Assembly (NCBI GenBank): GCA_024277405.1
Contig: JAJRVI010000116.1
Coordinates: 1 to 30,610, forward strand
Direction: 5' to 3'
Source of the DNA: Fidelibacterota bacterium
GTDB taxonomy: Bacteria; Bipolaricaulota; Bipolaricaulia; Bipolaricaulales; Bipolaricaulaceae
DNA: 30,610 nt
Shown: one piece after another, positions 25,660 through 30,610 of the stretch
Layout of the letters: every line of letters begins with the position of its first letter
How positions within the stretch are numbered: the stretch's first letter is position 1
Made by a program: the position numbers and the translations under genes
Notes under the pieces: generated by a model
What the model saw: the letters and a program-made list of their open reading frames with translations, nothing else
What the model was told of the DNA's origin: nothing
Databases searched by the model: none

Positions 25660-26304
25660 ATGCTGGCGTTGATGGGGCGCAAGGTGGGGATGACACAGTG
25701 GTTCGACGAGGATGGCCGGGCCGTGGCGGCCACGGTGATCCACGTCGAACCCTCGGTGGTGGTGCAGATCCGCCGCCCCGAGGTGGAGGGCTACGCGGCC
25801 ATCCAGCTCGGGTACGAGCCCGTCCCCGAACGGAAGGTGACCAAGCCCCTCCTCGGGCACTTCCGGAAGGCGGGGGTGGAACCCCGGCGGCACCTCTACG
25901 AGGTCCGGGTGGACGACCCCGATGCCTTCCAGGTGGGGCAGGAGATCGGGGTCGATATCTTCTCGCCCGGGGACTTGGTGGACGTCACCGGGACCTCCAA
26001 GGGGCGTGGGTTCCAGGGGACGATCAAACGGTGGGACTTCAGTTACCGCCCCAAGTCCCACGGCCACAAGTGGATAAAGCGGCCGGGTACCTCCGGCCCC
26101 ATGGGCCTCAACAAGGTGATGAAGGGCAAGAAGATGCCGGGACACATGGGGGCGGATCGCGTCACGGTGAAGCGGCTCGTGGTCCTACGCGTGGACCCGG
26201 AGCATAACATCCTGGTCGTCAAAGGGTCCGTGCCGGGACACAAGAAGGGACTTCTCCTGATAAGGAAGAGCCATGCCCAAAGCGAAACTGTATCGGTGGG
26301 ATAA
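25660..26304 (+). CDS. rplC: 50S ribosomal protein L3
   Basis: L3 starts 50S assembly and reaches toward the peptidyl transferase centre. The 214-residue protein starts LALMGRKVGMTQWFDEDG and has the GTSKGRGFQGTIKRW and KSHGHKWIKRPGTSGPMGLNKVMKGKKMPGHMGADRVT segments, with normal length. GGGGAAGG precedes the ATG. Its C-terminal tail runs 32 bases into rplD, an unusually long overlap; the last ten or so residues (SHAQSETVSVG) look like a non-conserved extension that exists only because of this overlap. Confidence 0.97.
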   Translation: MLALMGRKVGMTQWFDEDGRAVAATVIHVEPSVVVQIRRPEVEGYAAIQLGYEPVPERKVTKPLLGHFRKAGVEPRRHLYEVRVDDPDAFQVGQEIGVDIFSPGDLVDVTGTSKGRGFQGTIKRWDFSYRPKSHGHKWIKRPGTSGPMGLNKVMKGKKMPGHMGADRVTVKRLVVLRVDPEHNILVVKGSVPGHKKGLLLIRKSHAQSETVSVG

Positions 26305-26929
26305 CCTGGACGCGGGGCCGGAGGAGGTGGAGGTCCCCGCGGAGCTCTTCGGCGCCGAGGTGAACGAGGACCTCCTCTGGCGGGCGGTGCGCGTTTACCT
26401 CTACAACCAACGCCAGTGGACCGCTTCCACCAAGACCCGGGGAGAGGTACGCGGCGGGGGCCGCAAGCCCTGGCCCCAGAAGCACACCGGGCGCGCCCGC
26501 CATGGCTCCATCCGCTCCCCCATCTGGCGGGGCGGAGGAGTGGTGTTCGGGCCCAAGCCGATAAAACGGCGCCTGGAGCTCCCCCGGAAGATGCGCCGGA
26601 AGGCCCTGATCTCGGCGCTTTCCGCCCGGGCCCAGGAGGGAAACCTCCTTCTCATCGACCGGTTCGGGTTCGAGCGGCCCAGGACCAAGGAAGCGGTGGA
26701 AGTCCTCGGCAAGCTCGGTTGCCCCGAGAAGACCCTCGTGGTCATCGCCACCGATGAGTACACGATCCCGGTGTACAAGTCGTTCTCCAACATCCCGGGC
26801 GTGGACTGCGTCCGCACCGACGGCCTCTCTGTGTGGCACGTCCTCGCCCACGAGGGGCTTCTCATGACCCAGCGGGCCGTGGAGGAGCTCGAAAGGAGGG
26901 TCACCAGTGGCGCCAAGGCTGTTGCCTGA
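26273..26929 (+). CDS. rplD: 50S ribosomal protein L4
   Basis: L4 lines the exit tunnel of the 50S subunit, and in E. coli also represses its own operon. The 218-residue protein has the tunnel-loop segment TKTRGEVRGGGRKPWPQKHTGRARHGSIRSPIWRGGGVVFGP and the C-terminal globular domain (GVDCVRTDGLSVWHVLAHEGLLMTQRAVEELERR). Its start lies 32 bases inside rplC, next to a purine-rich AAGGAAGAG site (Shine-Dalgarno-like), and its end overlaps rplW by 23 bases. Confidence 0.97.
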   Translation: MPKAKLYRWDNLDAGPEEVEVPAELFGAEVNEDLLWRAVRVYLYNQRQWTASTKTRGEVRGGGRKPWPQKHTGRARHGSIRSPIWRGGGVVFGPKPIKRRLELPRKMRRKALISALSARAQEGNLLLIDRFGFERPRTKEAVEVLGKLGCPEKTLVVIATDEYTIPVYKSFSNIPGVDCVRTDGLSVWHVLAHEGLLMTQRAVEELERRVTSGAKAVA

Positions 26930-27203
26930 GGACATCATCATCCGCCCGGTGCTCACGGAGCGCTCCTGGCGGGCCATGGAGGAGGGCAAGTACACGTTCG
27001 AGGTGCACCCCGATGCCTCCAAGCCCGAGATCCGCCGGGCGGTGGAGGAGCTGTTCGGGGTGAAGGTGGAGAAGGTGTGGACCATGCGGGTGAAGGGGAA
27101 ACCCCGCCGCACGCGCCTCGATCGGCGCCACGGCCGGACCAAGTCGTGGAAGAAGGCGATCGTGAAGCTCGCGCCGGGGCACAAGATCGACATCGTGGGG
27201 TGA
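26907..27203 (+). CDS. rplW: 50S ribosomal protein L23
   Basis: L23 sits at the exit of the tunnel and docks trigger factor and SRP. The 98-residue protein shows DIIIRPVLTERSWRAMEEGKYTFEV at the start and VEELFGVKVEKVWTMRVKGKPRR in the middle, both typical. The start is the GTG at 26907 with AAAGGAGGG upstream, inside the end of rplD (23-base overlap). rplB follows five bases later. Confidence 0.97.
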   Translation: MAPRLLPEDIIIRPVLTERSWRAMEEGKYTFEVHPDASKPEIRRAVEELFGVKVEKVWTMRVKGKPRRTRLDRRHGRTKSWKKAIVKLAPGHKIDIVG

Positions 27204-27208
27204 TGTGA

Positions 27209-28039
27209 ATGGGGCTTAAAAAATGGAAACCGGTCACGCCCGGGCTCAGACACGCCGTCTGGCCCGACTATTCCCAGCTCACCAAGAAGGAGCCGGAGAA
27301 GTCCCTGATCGAGCCCCTCCATCGCCGGTTCGGGCGCAACAACCAGGGACGCATCACCTCCCGTCACCGGGGGGGCGGCCACAAGCGGATGTACCGCATC
27401 ATCGACTTCGACCGCAAGGACAAGGCCGGGGTTCCCGCCAAGGTGGCGGCGCTGGAGTATGACCCGAACCGCACCGCTTGGATCGCGCTGCTCCATTACG
27501 CCGACGGCGAGAAGCGGTACATCCTCGCCCCGGAGGGGCTCAAGGTGGGGGACGTGGTGATGTCCGGGGAGGAGGCCGAGCCCCGGGTGGGGAACGCCAT
27601 GCCGCTGCGGGCGATCCCGGTGGGGACCACCATCCACAACATCGAGATCTACCCCGGCTCCCGGGGGAAGATGGTGCGCTCCGCGGGGGCGGAGGCGAAG
27701 CTCATGGCCAAGGAGGGCAAGTGGGCCATCGTGCGCCTCCCCTCGGGCGAGGTGCGGAAGTTCCACATCGAGTGCTGGGCCACCATCGGCCAGGTATCCA
27801 ACCCGGACCACAAGAACGTGAAGCACGGCAAGGCCGGCCGGAGGCGGCACCTGGGGTGGAGGCCGCACGTGCGGGGCGTGGCGATGAACGCCGTGGACCA
27901 CCCGCACGGGGGCGGTGAGGGACGCACCGGCGAGGGACGCCCCCCGAAATCCCCCTGGGGCTGGCTCACCAAGGGCGGACGGAAGACCCGGAAACCCAGG
28001 AAGCCCAGCGACAAGCTCATCATCAAGAGGAGGAAGTGA
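27209..28039 (+). CDS. rplB: 50S ribosomal protein L2
   Basis: L2 is needed for subunit association and peptidyl transferase activity. The 276-residue protein has the RNA-binding N-terminal half (GRNNQGRITSRHRGGGHKRMYRIIDF) and the conserved C-terminal segment with the His of VDHPHGGGEGRT, followed by GRPPKSPWGWLTKGGRKTRKP. It ends IIKRRK. It overlaps rpsS by one base (TGATG). Confidence 0.98.
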   Translation: MGLKKWKPVTPGLRHAVWPDYSQLTKKEPEKSLIEPLHRRFGRNNQGRITSRHRGGGHKRMYRIIDFDRKDKAGVPAKVAALEYDPNRTAWIALLHYADGEKRYILAPEGLKVGDVVMSGEEAEPRVGNAMPLRAIPVGTTIHNIEIYPGSRGKMVRSAGAEAKLMAKEGKWAIVRLPSGEVRKFHIECWATIGQVSNPDHKNVKHGKAGRRRHLGWRPHVRGVAMNAVDHPHGGGEGRTGEGRPPKSPWGWLTKGGRKTRKPRKPSDKLIIKRRK

Positions 28040-28323
28040 TGGGACGTTCGCGCAAGAAGGGCCCCTACGTCGATCCTAAGCTCCTGAAGAAGATCGAGAA
28101 GTTCCGCAGGGGAGAGATCAAGGAGATCGTCACCTGGGCCCGGTCCTCCATGATCATCCCGGAGATGGTGGGCCTCACCATCAAAGTACATAACGGCCGC
28201 ACCCATATCCCGGTGCACATCACCGAGGCCATGATCGGCCACCGCTTGGGCGAGTTCGCCCCCACGCGGACCTTCCGCGGCCACGGCGGCATGAAGAAGA
28301 AGAAGCCGCCGGCCCCGAAGTGA
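28039..28323 (+). CDS. rpsS: 30S ribosomal protein S19
   Basis: S19 lies in the 30S head near the A-site tRNA. The 94-residue protein starts MGRSRKKGPYVDPKLLKKI and holds the conserved ITEAMIGHRLGEFAPTRTFRGHG ending. I chose the ATG at 28039, which overlaps the rplB stop by one base and has GGAGG five bases upstream; a GTG one codon earlier is less likely. Confidence 0.98.
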   Translation: MGRSRKKGPYVDPKLLKKIEKFRRGEIKEIVTWARSSMIIPEMVGLTIKVHNGRTHIPVHITEAMIGHRLGEFAPTRTFRGHGGMKKKKPPAPK

Positions 28324-28334
28324 GGTGAGGGACG

Positions 28335-28673
28335 ATGGAAGCCGTGGCCAGGGCGCGCTTCGTGCGGATCTCCCCCAAGAAAGCCCGATTGGTGATCGAT
28401 CGCATCCGGGGGAAGCCCGTGGACGAGGCCCGGAGGATCATCGCCCTCTCACCAAAGAAGGCGGCCCGGATCATCAAGAAGGTCCTGGATTCGGCGGTGG
28501 CCAACGCCGTCAACAACTTCGAGATGGACGAGGACAACCTCTGGGTGGTCAAGGCCTACGTCGATGAGGGGCCGCGGATGCGGCGCTTGAAGCCCCGGGC
28601 GTTCGGGAGGGCGGACATCATCCAGCGCCGCATGAGCCATATCACCATCGTTGTCGCGGAGAAGGAGGGCTGA
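28335..28673 (+). CDS. rplV: 50S ribosomal protein L22
   Basis: L22 lines the exit tunnel with L4. The 112-residue protein has the family signature RFVRISPKKARLVIDRIRGKPVDEAR, the helix VLDSAVANAVNNF and the tunnel-hairpin end PRMRRLKPRAFGRADIIQRRMSHITIVVAEKEG. GAGGTGAGGG precedes the ATG. It overlaps rpsC by one base. Confidence 0.98.
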   Translation: MEAVARARFVRISPKKARLVIDRIRGKPVDEARRIIALSPKKAARIIKKVLDSAVANAVNNFEMDEDNLWVVKAYVDEGPRMRRLKPRAFGRADIIQRRMSHITIVVAEKEG

Positions 28674-29338
28674 TGGGCCAGAAGACTCACCCGGTCGGTT
28701 TCCGAATCGGAGTTCTCCGGAAATGGCGTTCCAATTGGTACGCGCCCGATAAGAAGGTCCCCGAGTACGTGGTGGAGGACGCCAAGATCCGGACACACAT
28801 CAAGAAGAACTACCGCGGCGCGGGGATCGCCGAGGTGCTCATCGAGCGGGCGGTGGAGGAGCGGGTGGCGATCACCATCCGCGCGGCCCGGCCCGGCGTC
28901 GTCATCGGGCGCGGGGGGAGCGAGATCCAGAAGCTCCAGGAGGAGCTCTCCAGGTTGACCGGCCGGGAGGTGAGGATCGGGGTGCTCGAGGTGGAGAAGC
29001 CGGAGCTGGAAGCACCCCTGGTGGCCCAGGACGTGGCCTTCCAGATCGAGAACCGGATCAACCCCTACCGGGCCATGAAGGAGACGATCCGGCGGGTGAT
29101 GGCCGCCGGGGCACAGGGGGTGAAGATCCGGGTCTCGGGCAGGTTGGGAGGGGCGGAGATCGCCCGCTCGGTGGAGATGAAGGAAGGCCGGGTCCCCCTC
29201 TCCACGCTCCGGGCCGATGTGGACTACGGGCTCGCGGAAGCCTGGACGAAATACGGTATCATCGGGGTGAAGGCCTGGGTCTTCCGCGGAGAGGTCTGGT
29301 CCCCCAAGGAACGCACGAAACCCGAAGCCGAGGAGTGA
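28673..29338 (+). CDS. rpsC: 30S ribosomal protein S3
   Basis: S3 guards mRNA entry on the 30S subunit. The 221-residue protein begins GQKTHPVGFRIGVLRKWRSNWYA, contains the KH domain loop RPGVVIGRGGSEIQKLQEEL and the C-terminal domain (KIRVSGRLGGAEIARSVEMKEGRVPLSTLRADVDYG, VKAWVFRGEVW). Normal length. AAGGAGGG lies inside the end of rplV. Confidence 0.98.
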   Translation: MGQKTHPVGFRIGVLRKWRSNWYAPDKKVPEYVVEDAKIRTHIKKNYRGAGIAEVLIERAVEERVAITIRAARPGVVIGRGGSEIQKLQEELSRLTGREVRIGVLEVEKPELEAPLVAQDVAFQIENRINPYRAMKETIRRVMAAGAQGVKIRVSGRLGGAEIARSVEMKEGRVPLSTLRADVDYGLAEAWTKYGIIGVKAWVFRGEVWSPKERTKPEAEE

Positions 29339-29344
29339 GATAAG

Positions 29345-29782
29345 ATGGCGCTTCTCTTCCCAAAGCGGACGAAATACCGCAAACAGCAGAGGAAGCGCGG
29401 GGCCTTCAAGCGCAAGGCCACCCGGGGGTGCGAGGTGGCCTTCGGCGACTACGGGATCCAAGCCCTGGAGGCCGCGTGGCTAACCCAACAGCAGATCGAG
29501 GCGGCCCGTACCGCCCTCTCCCGGGCCATCGGCCGGGGGAAGATCTGGATCCGGATCTTCCCCGATAAGCCCTATACCAAGAAGCCGGCCGAGTCCCGCA
29601 TGGGGAAGGGAAAGGGGAACGTGGAGGGTTGGGTGGCGGTGGTGCTCCCGGGCCGGATCATCTTCGAGTTCGCCGGCGTCTCCCCGGAGGAGGCGAAGGA
29701 GGCCCACCGGCTCGTGTCGGCCAAGCTCCCCATCCCCACCCGCCTGAAGACCAGGTTCCACTTCGGGGGTGAGGCCAGATGA
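29345..29782 (+). CDS. rplP: 50S ribosomal protein L16
   Basis: L16 contacts A-site tRNA on the 50S subunit. The 145-residue protein has LLFPKRTKYRKQQRKRGAFKRKATRG at the start (the family PKRxKxRKxxRG pattern), then TRTALSRAIGR-like ARTALSRAIGRGKIWIRIFPDKPYTKKPAESRMGKGKG and a conserved end KLPIPTRLKTRF. It overlaps rpmC by four bases (ATGA). Confidence 0.97.
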   Translation: MALLFPKRTKYRKQQRKRGAFKRKATRGCEVAFGDYGIQALEAAWLTQQQIEAARTALSRAIGRGKIWIRIFPDKPYTKKPAESRMGKGKGNVEGWVAVVLPGRIIFEFAGVSPEEAKEAHRLVSAKLPIPTRLKTRFHFGGEAR

Positions 29783-29994
29783 AGGCCAGGGAACTCCGGG
29801 AGCTGTCCGACGAGGAGCTCCGGCAGAAGGTGGCGGAGTGGAAGCGCAAGCTCTTGAACCTGCGCTTCCAGCTCGCCTCGGGCCAGCTCCAGAACACGGC
29901 CGAGATAAAGAAGACGAAGCGGGACATCGCTCGCGCCCTGACCATCCTGCGCGAGCGGGAGCTCCAGCGCCAGCGGGAGGGAAGCCGTGCGTAA
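29779..29994 (+). CDS. rpmC: 50S ribosomal protein L29
   Basis: L29 is a small two-helix protein at the tunnel exit. The 71-residue protein has the family start MKARELRELSDEELRQKVAEWKRKLLNLRFQLASGQL and the second helix KKTKRDIARALTILRERE. It starts inside the end of rplP and its last eight bases overlap rpsQ. Confidence 0.97.
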   Translation: MKARELRELSDEELRQKVAEWKRKLLNLRFQLASGQLQNTAEIKKTKRDIARALTILRERELQRQREGSRA

Positions 29995-30235
29995 GAGAAG
30001 GATCGGCAAGGTGGTCTCCGACAAGATGCAGAAGACCATCGTGGTCCTGGAGGAGCAACTCTACGAGCACCCCCGGGTCCACAAGCACGTGAAGCGCCGC
30101 AAGAAATACTACGTGCACGACGAACGCGAGGAGGCCCGGGTAGGGGACATCGTTCTCATCGAGGAGACCCGACCCCTCTCGCGCCTCAAGCGCTGGCGGC
30201 TGGTGGAGATCCTGAAACGCGCGGAGGAGGGATGA
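29987..30235 (+). CDS. rpsQ: 30S ribosomal protein S17
   Basis: S17 binds 16S rRNA early in 30S assembly. The 82-residue OB-fold protein has RIGKVVSDKMQKTIVVLEEQ, the HPRVHKHVKRRKKYYVHDE loop and VGDIVLIEETRPLSRLKRWRLVEIL, all conserved. The start is a GTG at 29987 in the end of rpmC, with GGGAGG upstream. rplN follows three bases after the stop. Confidence 0.97.
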   Translation: MRKRRIGKVVSDKMQKTIVVLEEQLYEHPRVHKHVKRRKKYYVHDEREEARVGDIVLIEETRPLSRLKRWRLVEILKRAEEG

Positions 30236-30238
30236 ACC

Positions 30239-30601
30239 ATGATTCGGCCGGAGACGAAACTCGTCGTCGCCGATAACTCCGGTGCCAGGGTGATAAAGTG
30301 CATCCAGGTCCTCGGGAAGAAGCGCGTGGGGAAGATCGGGGATATAATCGTGGGGTCCGTTCAGAAGCGGGTCCCCACCGCGGACCTGGAGAAGGGGGAT
30401 ATCGTCCGCGGGGTGATCGTCCGGACCCGTGCGGCCTATCGACGTCCCGATGGGACCTATATCCGGTTCGACGATAACGCTGTGGTGTTGGTGGACAAGA
30501 ACCTCCAGCCCATAGGCACCCGGGTCTTCGGCCCGGTGGCGCGGGAGCTCCGGGATCTCGGCATGATGCGTATCATTTCCCTTGCACCGGAGGTGGTTTG
30601 A
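30239..30601 (+). CDS. rplN: 50S ribosomal protein L14
   Basis: L14 forms bridge contacts between subunits. The 120-residue protein has the core signature VVADNSGARVIKCIQVLG, then VGSVQKRVP, the RTRAAYRRPDGTYIRFDDNAVVLVDKN strand pair and the GPVARELRDLGMMRIISLAPEVV ending, essentially full family length. It overlaps the next gene by one base. Confidence 0.98.
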   Translation: MIRPETKLVVADNSGARVIKCIQVLGKKRVGKIGDIIVGSVQKRVPTADLEKGDIVRGVIVRTRAAYRRPDGTYIRFDDNAVVLVDKNLQPIGTRVFGPVARELRDLGMMRIISLAPEVV

Positions 30602-30610
30602 TGAAGGTCA
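30601..30610 (+). CDS. rplX: Start of the next gene, presumably 50S ribosomal protein L24 (rplX)
   Basis: Only ATG AAG GTC A is visible, overlapping the rplN stop by one base, with GGAGGTGG upstream. The identity rests on the near-universal rplN-rplX order and the common Met-Lys-Val start of L24, not on sequence. Confidence 0.6.

Noticed and set aside
30343..30348. A TATAAT within rplN as a promoter
   Set aside because: No acceptable -35 box lies 16-18 bases upstream, and it is inside a gene in mid-operon.

Overview
The window is GC-rich bacterial DNA, compactly organised, with Shine-Dalgarno-led genes, many 1-4 base gene overlaps and sigma-70-like promoters. Gene content (complete S10-type ribosomal operon, SpoVS outside any obvious sporulation context, long-form HPF, PPDK, NosD-like beta-helix protein, very large RpoC with extra sandwich-barrel hybrid motifs) suggests a deep-branching, probably thermophilic and anaerobic bacterium. 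A Bipolaricaulota/Acetothermia-like lineage is my best guess; this is inference from gene style, not a phylogeny.

Layout. (1) 1-1472: an IS256-family element, about 1.24 kb with 43-45 base imperfect inverted repeats, abuts the remnant of a second, different IS256-type transposase. (2) 1515-7154, minus strand: one operon spoVS-argS-ftsY-ppdK, with a good promoter before spoVS and a strong intrinsic terminator after ppdK. (3) 7222-10217, plus strand: a divergent operon DUF3467-MEMO1-yicC-gmk-acpS with overlapping genes. (4) 10090-11954, minus strand: a six-domain ribosomal protein S1 gene, convergent with and overlapping acpS; its likely terminator hairpin lies inside the acpS coding sequence. 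(5) 11990-13404, minus strand: two secreted proteins, a beta-sandwich protein and a PapD/DUF916-like chaperone-type protein. (6) 13682-15359: a nitroreductase (minus), divergent from a DUF2905 membrane protein and a secreted NosD-like beta-helix protein (plus). (7) 15472-17079: hpf and a PP-loop ATPase related to tRNA-thiolation enzymes. (8) 17044-30610, plus strand: fmdB-like zinc ribbon, rpoC, rpsL, rpsG, fusA, rpsJ, rplC, rplD, rplW, rplB, rpsS, rplV, rpsC, rplP, rpmC, rpsQ, rplN and the first codons of rplX.

The right half is the transcription/translation core, but with three oddities: rpoC is not preceded by rpoB, fusA is not followed by tuf, and the fusA product is a divergent EF-G. Near-consensus promoters lie in the 3' end of the PP-loop gene, across the rpoC stop codon and inside fusA, so the long cluster appears to be split into at least three promoter-driven segments (fmdB-rpoC, str, S10).

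I found no CRISPR array, tRNA, rRNA, prophage or defence locus. I see no clearly new multi-gene system. The most interesting items are the terminator embedded in acpS, the embedded promoters, the split RNA polymerase locus, the RpoC insertions, the divergent EF-G, the secreted-protein pair and the hairpin over the transposase start.
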